DNA of 64,000 nt. Origin: Kitasatospora viridis. Lineage in GTDB: Bacteria > Actinomycetota > Actinomycetes > Streptomycetales > Streptomycetaceae. The notes below the pieces were generated by a model. That model was not told the DNA's origin. It did no database searches and saw only the letters and a program-made list of their open reading frames with translations. The stretch's first letter is position 1; every line of letters starts with the position of its first letter. The stretch covers positions 62,001-126,000 of the forward strand of contig NZ_VIWT01000009.1 of the NCBI RefSeq assembly GCF_007829815.1, given 5' to 3'. Of the stretch, positions 17,623-25,941 are shown piece after piece. Made by a program: the position numbers and the translations under genes.

Positions 17623-18618
17623 TCAGCTCCCCGTAGGGGTGGGGACCTCGGGCGACAGCAGGCCCAAGTCCTTGAGGTCGTGCCAGAGTTCGGCCGGCAC
17701 GGGGTGCTGGAGCAGTGCGGCGGCGTCCTCGGCCTCGGCGGCGCTGCGGGTGCCGACCAGGACGCTCGCCACGGCCGGGTGCCCGAACGGGAACTGCAGG
17801 GCGGCTGCCCGCAGCGGCACGCCGTGGCGTTCGCAGACGGCCTTCAGCTCCAGGGCGCGGTGCAGCAGGTCGTCGGGCGCCGCCGCGTAGTCGAAGGTGG
17901 CGCCGGGCTTGGGGTCGGCCAGCAGGCCGGAGTTGAAGACACCTCCGACGACCACGCCGACCCCGCGTTCGGCCGCCAGCGGCAGCAGTTCGTCGAGGCC
18001 GCGCTGGTCGAGCAGGCTGTAGCGGCCGGCCAGCAGGACCACGTCGAGGTCGGCCTCGCGGACGAACCGGGCGAGCAGGTCGGCCTGGTTCATGCCGACG
18101 CCGATCGCGCCGAGCACGCCCTGGTCGCGCAGCCGGGCCAGCTCCGGGAGGGCCTGGGTGAGGGCCTGTTCGGCGTGGTCGTCGGGGTCGTGCAGGTAGG
18201 CGACGTCGATCCGGTCCACCCCGAGCCGGTTCAGGCTCTCCTCGACGGAGAACCCCACGCCCGTGGCGCTGAAGTCCCAGCGCCGCCGGTGGGTGGCGGG
18301 CACGGCGAAGCCGTTGGCGAGGTCGTCGCCGTCGGCCTCCGGGGCCGGTTCGAGCAGCCGGCCGACCTTGGTCGACAGCACGTACTGGTCCCGGGGCCGG
18401 TCGCGGAGCGCCTCGCCGAGCCGCCGCTCGGACAGGCCGAGGCCGTAGTGCGGGGCGGTGTCGAAGTAGCGGATACCGGCCTGCCAGGCGGCGTCCACCG
18501 CCGCCTCGGCCTGGGCGTCGGAGACCGGGGTGAACAGGTTGCCGATGCCGGCGGCGCCGAAGGCCAGCGCGCTGACCCGGACGGCGCTGGAGCCGAGGCG
18601 GTGCCGGGGGATCGTCAC
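17623..18618 (-). CDS. Aldo-keto reductase, probable L-fucose (aldose) 1-dehydrogenase
   Basis: 331 residues, TIM-barrel AKR. Catalytic residues are visible: Asp and Tyr in YFDTAPHYGLGLSERRLG, Lys in LSTKVGR and His in VAYLHDPDD. The N-terminus (PRHRLGSSAVRVSALAFGAA) and overall pattern match L-fucose/D-threo-aldose 1-dehydrogenases, which oxidise L-fucose to L-fucono-lactone with NAD(P)+. The GTG start at 18618 overlaps the SDR stop (GTGA), so expression is coupled. First oxidation step of the non-phosphorylative L-fucose route. Galactose or another aldose cannot be excluded from sequence. Confidence 0.85.
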   Translation of the reverse strand: MTIPRHRLGSSAVRVSALAFGAAGIGNLFTPVSDAQAEAAVDAAWQAGIRYFDTAPHYGLGLSERRLGEALRDRPRDQYVLSTKVGRLLEPAPEADGDDLANGFAVPATHRRRWDFSATGVGFSVEESLNRLGVDRIDVAYLHDPDDHAEQALTQALPELARLRDQGVLGAIGVGMNQADLLARFVREADLDVVLLAGRYSLLDQRGLDELLPLAAERGVGVVVGGVFNSGLLADPKPGATFDYAAAPDDLLHRALELKAVCERHGVPLRAAALQFPFGHPAVASVLVGTRSAAEAEDAAALLQHPVPAELWHDLKDLGLLSPEVPTPTGS

Positions 18619-19379
18619 GGCGCCGGCTCCGCTCGCAGGCGCAGGCCCGCCATGCCGCCGTCGACCGGGAGCGCGGTGCCGGTGGTGCTGGCGGCGGCGG
18701 GGGAGGCGAGGTAGGCGATGGCGGCGGCCACCTCCCGGGCGGTGACCAGGCGGCCGGTGGGCTGACGGGCGTTCAGCGCGGCGCGCTCGGCTGACGGGTC
18801 GTCGGCGGCGTCGAGCAGCCGGCCGACCCACGGGGTCTCCACGGTGCCGGGGTTGACGCAGTTGACCCTGATTCCCTCGCGCACGTGGTCGGCGGCCATC
18901 GCCAGGGTCAGCGAGAGCACCGCGCCCTTGCTCGCCGAGTAGAGGGCGCGCTGCGGCAGGCCGGCGGTGGCTGCGATCGAGCAGGTGTTGACGATCGCGG
19001 CGTGCGCGGAGTTCCGCAGGTGCGGCAGCGCGGCCCGGCTCACCCGCACGATGCCCAGCACGTTGACGTCCAGCACCCGGTGCCACTGCTCGTCGGGGTT
19101 GTCGGCCACCGTGCCGGTGGCGCCGATGCCGGCGTTGTTGACCAGGATGTCGATGCCGCCCAGGCGTTCGGCCGCGCCGGCCACCGCGTCGCGGACCGAG
19201 GCGTCGTCGCTGACGTCGGCGGTGAAGCCGAGCAGCGGCTCGGTGAGGCTGCTCGGGTCGAGGTCGAGCACGGCGACCTGGGCGCCGCGCGCACTCAGCA
19301 GCTCCGCCGTGGCCAGGCCGATGCCGGAGGCGCCGCCGGTGACCACCGCCTTCAGGCCGTCGAGGCTGATGGCGGTCAT
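18615..19379 (-). CDS. Short-chain dehydrogenase, probable 2-keto-3-deoxy-L-fuconate dehydrogenase
   Basis: 254-residue classical SDR: cofactor motif TGGASGIG, VLDLDPSS after beta-2 (acidic, so NAD+ is likely), NNAGIGATG, catalytic Ser in NTCSIAA and YSASKGA. The C-terminus ends TGTALPVDGGMAG. ATG 19379 overlaps the dehydratase stop (ATGA). In the non-phosphorylative L-fucose pathway such an SDR oxidises 2-keto-3-deoxy-L-fuconate after the dehydratase (pathway knowledge). The assignment rests on operon context; on sequence alone it is a generic SDR. Confidence 0.82.
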   Translation of the reverse strand: MTAISLDGLKAVVTGGASGIGLATAELLSARGAQVAVLDLDPSSLTEPLLGFTADVSDDASVRDAVAGAAERLGGIDILVNNAGIGATGTVADNPDEQWHRVLDVNVLGIVRVSRAALPHLRNSAHAAIVNTCSIAATAGLPQRALYSASKGAVLSLTLAMAADHVREGIRVNCVNPGTVETPWVGRLLDAADDPSAERAALNARQPTGRLVTAREVAAAIAYLASPAAASTTGTALPVDGGMAGLRLRAEPAP

Positions 19380-20740
19380 GCGGTCGGCTCCGTCGTGATG
19401 GGCTCCGCGGTCGTGCCGGCCAGGTCGGCCGCCCAGAACGCGCCGAGCGGGTAGCTGAAGGTGTCGATGGTGGCCTGGTGCATCTGGGCCGAGAACCCGG
19501 GGCGGGAGGGGGCCTGGTAGTGGCCGTTGTTGATCACCACCGGGTCGAGGAAGTGCTCGTGCAGGTGGTCGACGTACTCGATGACCCGGTCCTCGGTGGT
19601 GCCGGAGAGCGCGACGTAGTCGAACATCGACAGGTGCTGCACCAGTTCGCACAGGCCCACGCCGCCGGCGTGCGGGCAGACCGGGACCTCGAACTTGGCG
19701 GCGAGCAGCAGGATCGCCAGGTTCTCGTTGACGCCCGCGACCCGGGCGGAGTCCAGTTGCAGGACGTCGATCGCCTCGGCCTGGAGCAGCTGCTTGAAGA
19801 CGATCCGGTTCTGCACGTGCTCGCCGGTGGCGACCTTGACGGGGTGGACCTCGCGCCGGATGGTGGCGTGGCCGAGGATGTCGTCGGGGCTGGTGGGTTC
19901 CTCGATCCAGTACGGGTCGAACTCGGCCAGCGCCCAGGTCCATTCGATCGCCTGGTCGACGTCCCAGCGCTGGTTGGCGTCGATCGCCATCCGGATGTCT
20001 GGGCCGACGGCCTCCCGGGCGGTGCGGCAGCGCCGGATGTCGTCGGCCAGGTCGGCGCCGACCTTCAGCTTGATCTGGGTGTAGCCGTCGGCGACCGCCT
20101 GCTTGGCCAGTCGGATCAGCTTCTCGTCGGAGTAGCCGAGCCAGCCGGGCGAGGTGGTGTAGGCGGGGTAGCCGCGGGTCAGCAGGTGGTCGGCCCGGTC
20201 GGCGGCACCGGCCCTGCCCCGGCGGAGTAGGTCCAGCGCGTCCTCGGGGGTGAGGGCGTCACTGATGTAGCGGAAGTCGATCTGGGAGACCAGCCACTCG
20301 GGCTCGGCGTCGGCGAGCAGCTGCCACAGCGGCTTGCCCTCGCGCTTGGCGGCCAGGTCCCAGACGGCGTTGACCACGGCGCCGATCGCCATGTGCATCA
20401 CGCCCTTCTCCGGGCCGAGCCAGCGCAGTTGGCTGTCGCCGATCAGGTCGCGGGAGAGCGAGCCGGGGTCGGCGCACAGGTCCGCGACCGAACGGCCGAC
20501 CACGTGCTCGCGCAGCGCGTCGATGGCGGCGACCTGCACGTCGTTGCCGCGGCCGATGGTGAAGGTGAAGCCGTGGCCCTCGTGCCCGCCGGCGGAAGTC
20601 CGCAGGATCACGTAGGCGGCGGAGTAGTCGGGGTCGGGGTTCATCGCGTCGGACCCGTCCAGCTCCCGGGAGGTGGGGAACCGGATGTCGTAGGTGTCGA
20701 GGGCGGTGATCCGCGCAGGGGTGGGGGAGGAGGCGAGCAC
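19376..20740 (-). CDS. L-fuconate dehydratase (enolase superfamily)
   Basis: 454 residues. The capping domain begins ITALDTYDIRFPTSRELDGSDAMNPDPDYSAAYV, characteristic of L-fuconate dehydratases (FucD). The barrel shows the KxK acid/base motif in TQIKLKVGAD, Mg ligands in MAIDANQRW, WIEEPTSPDD and VATGEHVQNR, Asp in LQLDSARVAG and the catalytic His in VCPHAGGVGLCE. It converts L-fuconate to 2-keto-3-deoxy-L-fuconate. GTG 20740 is chosen because GAAAGG lies eight bases upstream; longer frames reach non-coding operator sequence. First gene of the four-gene leftward operon, with ATACATC-type palindromes at 20831 and 20891. Confidence 0.9.
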   Translation of the reverse strand: MLASSPTPARITALDTYDIRFPTSRELDGSDAMNPDPDYSAAYVILRTSAGGHEGHGFTFTIGRGNDVQVAAIDALREHVVGRSVADLCADPGSLSRDLIGDSQLRWLGPEKGVMHMAIGAVVNAVWDLAAKREGKPLWQLLADAEPEWLVSQIDFRYISDALTPEDALDLLRRGRAGAADRADHLLTRGYPAYTTSPGWLGYSDEKLIRLAKQAVADGYTQIKLKVGADLADDIRRCRTAREAVGPDIRMAIDANQRWDVDQAIEWTWALAEFDPYWIEEPTSPDDILGHATIRREVHPVKVATGEHVQNRIVFKQLLQAEAIDVLQLDSARVAGVNENLAILLLAAKFEVPVCPHAGGVGLCELVQHLSMFDYVALSGTTEDRVIEYVDHLHEHFLDPVVINNGHYQAPSRPGFSAQMHQATIDTFSYPLGAFWAADLAGTTAEPITTEPTA

Positions 20741-20830
20741 GTCGGTGCCTTTCACGCGTCGCTGAACGACTGGCGCTTGCTGCCGGGTCAGTTGCTGGAG
20801 ACGCATCGTGGATTGCCCATACACAGCCAG

Positions 20831-20845
20831 ATACATCGGAGCTCT
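20831..20845. promoter_or_regulatory. Operator copy, ATACATCGGAGCTCT
   Basis: 12 of 15 matches to the palindrome, with a perfect left arm. It lies 91 bp upstream of the L-fuconate dehydratase start. Confidence 0.55.
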
Positions 20846-20890
20846 CTGGCTGACTCCGACCATACGAGCAGGGGCTCGACGGGCGCAAGA

Positions 20891-20905
20891 AGTCATCCGA
20901 TGTCT
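20891..20905. promoter_or_regulatory. Operator copy, AGTCATCCGATGTCT
   Basis: 12 of 15 matches with an intact CATCCGATGT core. Its centre is 60 bp from that of the copy at 20831. Confidence 0.55.
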
Positions 20906-21063
20906 CTTCCGGGGTCAGCTGGGACTACCGGCAATTCCGCACCTCAAGGAAGTGATTGCGGTCCACGCTGCACTGTCTGGAAGCCCGGATGTCACAAATG
21001 GGAATCATCAGAGGTCTGCTCTTGTCAGCCACGTTTCCGGCTCGTAAGGTCCTCGGTACCGCA

Positions 21064-21078
21064 AGCCATCCGATGATT
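21064..21078. promoter_or_regulatory. Operator copy, AGCCATCCGATGATT
   Basis: 11 of 15 matches with core CATCCGATG. It lies 219 bp upstream of the sugar-binding lipoprotein gene on the rightward side. Confidence 0.45.
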
Positions 21079-21296
21079 GCGAGGGCGCTCTCCGTCACCA
21101 CCACCCCTGCGAGCGTCATGGATCGGCACCGGCTGCCCGCCCGGAAACGAGGGCCGAGTGGGCAGCCGGTCCCGGGCCCCGAGCGGACTCACCACGACCA
21201 CGCTCACGCGGGTCCCGTCCGAAGAGCCCTACCGCACTGCTCCCCCCACCCGCGCCGCAGCGCGCGATCTGCACTTCAGTCAAGGAGACCAGCACC

Positions 21297-22343
21297 ATGG
21301 CCACTCGCTCCTCCAGAGTCGCGGCGACCGCCGCCACCGTGATCGTGTTGGCGGGTCTCGCCACCGCCTGCAACCGCGGCAGCTCGGCCGGCTCCGCGGC
21401 GAGCGGCAAGCCGAAGATCGGCATCGACCTGCCGCGCGCAGACTCCGACTTCTGGAACTCCTACGCGCAGTACATCAAGTCGGGCGTCTCCTCCCAGGGC
21501 CTGAACACCCTGCCGGTGACCAACTCGCAGAACGACGTCACCAAGCTGGTCGCCAACGTCCAGGTCTTCGAGAACACCGGCGCCAAGGCCGTGGTGATGG
21601 CCCCTCAGGACACCGGCGCGATCGCCTCCACCCTGGACACCCTCGCCGCCAAGAAGATCCCGGTGGTCAGCGTGGACACCCGCCCCGACAAGGGGCAGGT
21701 GTACATGGTGGTGCGCGCCGACAACAAGGCGTACGGCACCAAGGCCTGCGAGTTCCTCGGCAAGCAGCTCGCCGGCAAGGGCAAGGTCGCCGAACTCCAG
21801 GGCGACCTCACCTCGATCAACGGCCGCGACCGCTCCGAGGCCTTCGCCTCCTGCATGAAGAGCGAGTTCCCCGGCATCCAGGTGATCGAGCTGGCCACCA
21901 ACTGGGACGGCTCGGTCGCCTCCAGCAAGCTGCAGACCACGCTCGCCCAGAACCCGGACCTGAACGGCATCTACATGCAGGCCGGCGGCGTCTTCCTGCA
22001 GCCGACCCTGGCCTTGCTCCAGCAGAAGGGCCTGCTCAAGCCGGCCGGCCAGCCCGGCCACATCAGCATCGTCTCCAACGACGGCATCCCGCAGGAGTTC
22101 GACGCGATCCGCAAGGGCCAGATCGACGCGACCATCTCGCAGCCCGCCGACCTCTACGCCAAGTACGCCCTGTACTACGCCGAGTCCGCCGCCGAGGGCA
22201 AGACCTTCCAGCCCGGCCCCACCGACCACAACTCGACGATCATCTCGCTGCCCAACGGCCTGGAGGACCAGCTGCCCGCCCCGCTGGTCACCAAGGACAA
22301 CGTCGACGACAAGTCCCTGTGGGGCAACAACGTCGGCCACTGA
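21297..22343 (+). CDS. Sugar ABC transporter substrate-binding lipoprotein
   Basis: 348 residues, periplasmic-binding-protein type 1 (ribose/rhizopine-binding class). The signal peptide ends LATAC with lipid Cys at residue 25. The fold begins KPKIGIDLPRADSDFWNSYAQY; other ligand-lobe motifs are AVVMAPQDTGAI, VVSVDTRPD, ELQGDLTSINGRDRS and SNDGIPQEFDAIRKGQIDAT. AAGGAG precedes the ATG. First gene of a rightward binding protein-ATPase-permease operon whose control region carries the shared palindrome. L-fucose or a related deoxyhexose is the likely ligand, by context only. A close paralog lies at 25942. Confidence 0.92.
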   Translation: MATRSSRVAATAATVIVLAGLATACNRGSSAGSAASGKPKIGIDLPRADSDFWNSYAQYIKSGVSSQGLNTLPVTNSQNDVTKLVANVQVFENTGAKAVVMAPQDTGAIASTLDTLAAKKIPVVSVDTRPDKGQVYMVVRADNKAYGTKACEFLGKQLAGKGKVAELQGDLTSINGRDRSEAFASCMKSEFPGIQVIELATNWDGSVASSKLQTTLAQNPDLNGIYMQAGGVFLQPTLALLQQKGLLKPAGQPGHISIVSNDGIPQEFDAIRKGQIDATISQPADLYAKYALYYAESAAEGKTFQPGPTDHNSTIISLPNGLEDQLPAPLVTKDNVDDKSLWGNNVGH

Positions 22344-22424
22344 CCCCCGACCCACCCGGCGCGGCGGCCCACCGCACCCCTGCGACAGCCGCCGCCCTCT
22401 CCGTGGAAAGGTAGGACACCCGCC

Positions 22425-23981
22425 ATGGCGGACCCCAGCCCCGCCCGGGGCCCCGTCGTCGAGGCCGACGGGATCAGCAAGCGCTTCGGCGCCACCGTCG
22501 CCCTGCGCGACGCCCGCATCTCGGTCGCCCCCGGCGAGTCGCACGCGCTGGTCGGGCGCAACGGCGCGGGCAAGTCCACCCTCGTCTCGATCCTGACGGG
22601 CCTTCAGCAGGCCGACACCGGCACCCTGCGCTTCAACGGCGAGCCGGCCCCCGCCGCCGGCGACACCGACGCCTGGCGCGCCCGGGTCGCCTGCGTCTAC
22701 CAGCGCTCCACCATCATCCCGGCGCTCAGCGTCGCCGAGAACCTCTTCCTGAACCGGCAGAGCCTCAGCGCCCTGCGGCCCGTCAGCTGGAAGAAGCTGC
22801 GGGCCCGGGCCGGCGAACTGCTCGGCGAATACGGCGTGGACGTCGATCCGAACGCCCGCGCCGAGGAACTGACGGTCGAGCAGCGGCAGTTCGTGGAGAT
22901 CGCCCGGGCGCTCTCGTTCGGCGCCCGGTTCATCATCCTCGACGAGCCCACCGCCAAGCTGGACGCCCGCGGCATCGAGCGGCTCTTCGCCAAGCTGCGC
23001 GAACTCCAGGCGCAGGGCGTCGCGTTCCTGTTCATCTCGCACCACCTCCAGGAGGTCTACGACCTCTGCGCCACCGTGACGGTGTACCGCGACGCCCGGC
23101 ACATCACCACCGCCCCGGTCGCCGACCTCGACCAGCAGGCCCTGGTGGAGGCGATGACCGGCGAGGCCTCGCGCGGCACCGGGCCCGCCTGGTCCGTGAC
23201 CGGACGGGGCACGTCGGCCGGCACGCCGCTGCTGCAGGCCACCGGGCTCAGCCTGGCCGGCTCCTACCAGGACTGCTCGCTGACCGCCCGGGCCGGCGAG
23301 GTGGTCGGGCTGGCCGGCGCGGCCGCCAGCGGCAACGTCCAGTTCGGCGAGACGCTGGCCGGACTGCACCGCCCGCAGGCCGGCACGATCACCGTCGCCG
23401 ACCGCCCGGTGCGCACGGGCAAGGTCCCGGCCGCGCTCGCCGCCGGCATCGGCTTCGTCCCGGAGGACCGCCACATCCAGGGCCTGGTGCCGCAGCGCAG
23501 CGTCGCGGAGAACGCCACCCTGACCGTGGGCGACCAGCTGGGCCCGTTCGGCACCGTGCTGCCCTCGCGCACCAAGGCCTTCGCCGAGCGCATGATCGCC
23601 GACCTGGACATCAAGACCCCCGGGGCCACCACCCCCGTCTCGGCGCTCTCCGGCGGCAACCAGCAGAAGGTCGTCATCGCCCGAGCACTCGCGACCCAGC
23701 CGCACGTGCTGGTCGCCATCCGCCCCACCAACGGCGTGGACATCAAGTCCAAGGAGTCCCTGCTCGGCACCATCCGCCAGGTCGCCGACCAGGGCAGGAC
23801 CGCCGTGATCGTCTCGGACGAACTCGACGACCTGCGCGCCTGCGACCGCGTGCTGGCCATGTTCCACGGCCGCGTCGTCGCCGAGTTCGAACACGGCTGG
23901 AGCGACGAACAGCTGGTCACCGCCATGGAGGGCATGACCGGCCCGACCGACCCGAAGGAAGACCATGTCACCCACCACTGA
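22425..23981 (+). CDS. Sugar ABC transporter ATP-binding protein (RbsA/MglA type)
   Basis: 518 residues with two fused ABC domains. Domain 1 has Walker A GRNGAGKST, Walker B FIILDEPTAKLD and switch FLFISHHLQEV; its signature is the divergent LTVEQRQ, as usual in carbohydrate importers of this class. Domain 2 has a degenerate Walker A (GLAGAAASGN), signature LSGGNQQK and a degenerate Walker B region (VLVAIRPTNGVDIKSK), the usual asymmetry of RbsA-type proteins. The stop overlaps the permease start by 17 bases. It energises uptake through the permease encoded next. Confidence 0.93.
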   Translation: MADPSPARGPVVEADGISKRFGATVALRDARISVAPGESHALVGRNGAGKSTLVSILTGLQQADTGTLRFNGEPAPAAGDTDAWRARVACVYQRSTIIPALSVAENLFLNRQSLSALRPVSWKKLRARAGELLGEYGVDVDPNARAEELTVEQRQFVEIARALSFGARFIILDEPTAKLDARGIERLFAKLRELQAQGVAFLFISHHLQEVYDLCATVTVYRDARHITTAPVADLDQQALVEAMTGEASRGTGPAWSVTGRGTSAGTPLLQATGLSLAGSYQDCSLTARAGEVVGLAGAAASGNVQFGETLAGLHRPQAGTITVADRPVRTGKVPAALAAGIGFVPEDRHIQGLVPQRSVAENATLTVGDQLGPFGTVLPSRTKAFAERMIADLDIKTPGATTPVSALSGGNQQKVVIARALATQPHVLVAIRPTNGVDIKSKESLLGTIRQVADQGRTAVIVSDELDDLRACDRVLAMFHGRVVAEFEHGWSDEQLVTAMEGMTGPTDPKEDHVTHH

Positions 23982-24996
23982 CCTCAGTGGGCCCCCGGCC
24001 ACCGCCGCCCTGGTCCCCGCCGGTCGCCGCTTCGACCTGGCCCGCTACCGCGACCTGTCCCTGGTGCCGGTCCTGCTGGTCCTGGGCATCATCGGCTTCG
24101 CCGTCTCGCCCGCCTTCCTCACCACCGACAACCTGCTCGGCGTCGGCCAACAGGCCACCGAGCTCAGCCTGCTGGTGCTCGGCGAGGCACTGATCCTGAT
24201 CGCCGGCCGGATGGACCTCTCGCTGGAGTCCACCATCGGCGTCGCCCCGGTGATCGCCATGTGGCTGGTCCTGCCCGACCACGGCGGCCGCTTCAACGGC
24301 ATCGGCCTCTTCCCGAGCTGGACCGCCATCCCGCTCTGCCTCGCCGTCGGCGCCGTGATCGGCGCGATCAACGGCTTCCTGATCCTCAAGCTGCGCCTCA
24401 ACGGCTTCATCGTCACCCTCGGCGCGCTCACCCTGCTGCGCGGCCTCCAAGTCGCCGTCTCCCAGGGTCAGTCCATCGTCGACGTGCCCTCCTCCTTCCG
24501 CTACCTGGGCTCCGCCAGCTGGTTCGGCGCACCCGCCGCGATCTGGATCTGCGCCCTGCTCTTCCTGCTCGGCGGCTGCGCGCTGGCCTGGCTGCGGCAC
24601 GGCCGCGCGCTGTACGCGATCGGCGGCAACGCCGAGGCCGCCCGCGCGGCGGGCATCCGGGTGGACCGGATCGTCTGGATCGTGCTGATCCTCGGCGGCA
24701 CCCTGGCCGCCTTCGCCGGCGTGCTCTACACCGGCCACTACGGCTCGATCTCCGCCGACCAGGGCAACGGCTGGATCTTCCAGGTCTTCGCCGCCACCGT
24801 GATCGGCGGGGTGAGCCTCAACGGCGGCCGCGGCACCCTGTTCGGCGCCCTCACCGGTGTGCTCACCCTCCAACTGGTCGTCAACGTGATGACCCTGGCC
24901 GGCGTCCCGCCGCTGTGGAACCAGTTCCTCAACGGCGCGATCATCATCGTCGCGCTGATCATCTCCCGCTTCGCCTCCGGCGAGAAGCAGGAGTGA
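23965..24996 (+). CDS. Sugar ABC transporter permease (RbsC type)
   Basis: 343 residues, BPD_transp_2 family, with eight or more hydrophobic helices. Diagnostic segments: LLVLGEALILIAGRMDLSLES, LRLNGFIVTLGALTLLRGL, AIGGNAEAARAAGIRVDRI and GNGWIFQVFAATVIGGVSLN. It forms the membrane channel of the importer. ATG 23965 lies inside the ATPase gene end. The TGA stop is the first part of the palindrome TGACGGACCGTCA (24994-25006). Confidence 0.93.
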   Translation: MSPTTDLSGPPATAALVPAGRRFDLARYRDLSLVPVLLVLGIIGFAVSPAFLTTDNLLGVGQQATELSLLVLGEALILIAGRMDLSLESTIGVAPVIAMWLVLPDHGGRFNGIGLFPSWTAIPLCLAVGAVIGAINGFLILKLRLNGFIVTLGALTLLRGLQVAVSQGQSIVDVPSSFRYLGSASWFGAPAAIWICALLFLLGGCALAWLRHGRALYAIGGNAEAARAAGIRVDRIVWIVLILGGTLAAFAGVLYTGHYGSISADQGNGWIFQVFAATVIGGVSLNGGRGTLFGALTGVLTLQLVVNVMTLAGVPPLWNQFLNGAIIIVALIISRFASGEKQE

Positions 24997-25126
24997 CGGA
25001 CCGTCAGATCTGAACCACGGAGCCGCCGGAGCGGCGCGATCACCCGGTGCGAGGCCGCCGATCGCGCCGCCCCGGCCCCCAGGTCGTACCAGTACAGCCG
25101 AACCAGCACAGGGAGGTGCGGGAACC

Positions 25127-25861
25127 ATGGCGGTGACCGACCAGGCGATCGAGAAGATCAAGGAGATGATCGTCTCGGGCACGCTGAGCCCGGGAGCGCG
25201 GCTGCCCAACGAGGCCGACCTCTCCGAACAACTCGGCCTCTCCCGCAGCTCGCTGCGCGAGGCCGTCCGAGCCCTCACCGCGATGCGGATCCTCGTCGCC
25301 AAGCAGGGCGACGGCACCTACGTCTCCGGCCTCGAACCGCACCTGCTGCTGGAGGCGATGACCTTCGCCGCCGACGTCTCCCACGGCCACACCGCCCGCC
25401 AACTCCTGCAAGTCCGGCGCCTGTTGGAACCACAGGCCGCCGCCCTGGCCGCCGGCCTGCTCAGCGGCGACCAGCTCGCCGCCCTGCGCACCATCCTCGA
25501 CCGCAGCGAACAGGCCGCCACCATCGAGGAATTCATCGAACTCGACGTCGAGTTCCACCGCACCATCGCCGACGCCGTCGGCAACCCGGTCCTCTCCACC
25601 CTGCTCGGCATCCTCTCCACCCACACCCAGCGCCTGCGCATCGTCCGCGGCACCATCCTCCAGCCCCCGGCCGGAGGGACCCCCGCGCCCAGCGCGCGCG
25701 AACAGGCCCACCGCGAGCACGAGACCATCTGGCGGGCGCTGGTCGCCCGCGACGCCACCCTCGCGGCCGGCGCCAGCGCGGTGCACGTGGCCGCCGTGGA
25801 GGACTGGCTGGCCAGCGGAAGCACGCACGACCCCGCCGTCCTCGCCGGCATCACCCCGTAG
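25127..25861 (+). CDS. GntR-family (FadR/FCD) transcriptional regulator
   Basis: 244 residues. The N-terminal winged helix (AIEKIKEMIVSGTLSPGARLPNEADLSEQLGLSRSSLREAVRAL, residues about 6-50) is followed by an all-helical FCD ligand domain with metal/ligand positions in ELDVEFHRTIADAVGN and REHETIWRALVARD. FadR-type GntR proteins bind short palindromes and are released by sugar acids or other metabolites. GGAGG precedes the ATG. It sits between the importer operon and a second binding-protein gene. It is the only dedicated regulator in the 10.5-27 kb block and the natural candidate to read the ATACATC(S)GATGTAT sites. Confidence 0.9.
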   Translation: MAVTDQAIEKIKEMIVSGTLSPGARLPNEADLSEQLGLSRSSLREAVRALTAMRILVAKQGDGTYVSGLEPHLLLEAMTFAADVSHGHTARQLLQVRRLLEPQAAALAAGLLSGDQLAALRTILDRSEQAATIEEFIELDVEFHRTIADAVGNPVLSTLLGILSTHTQRLRIVRGTILQPPAGGTPAPSAREQAHREHETIWRALVARDATLAAGASAVHVAAVEDWLASGSTHDPAVLAGITP

Positions 25862-25941
25862 CACCCACGTCGAGGCCCCGGACCTCCGACTCTCCGCCGC
25901 CCGGCGTGAGAACCCCCACTGCCAGGACGGTCTGACGACAC

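Larger units (their letters stand above)
20741..21296. other. Divergent control region of the fucose operon and sugar ABC genes
   Basis: 556 bases with no convincing gene. It is less GC-rich than the flanking genes and contains three copies of the ATACATC(S)GATGTAT motif (20831, 20891, 21064) plus a half-site GGATGT near 20987. Confidence 0.65.

Noticed and set aside
21276..24002. A minus-strand open frame of 908 residues opposite the sugar ABC genes
   Set aside because: Antisense shadow; the plus-strand genes have complete ABC motifs.
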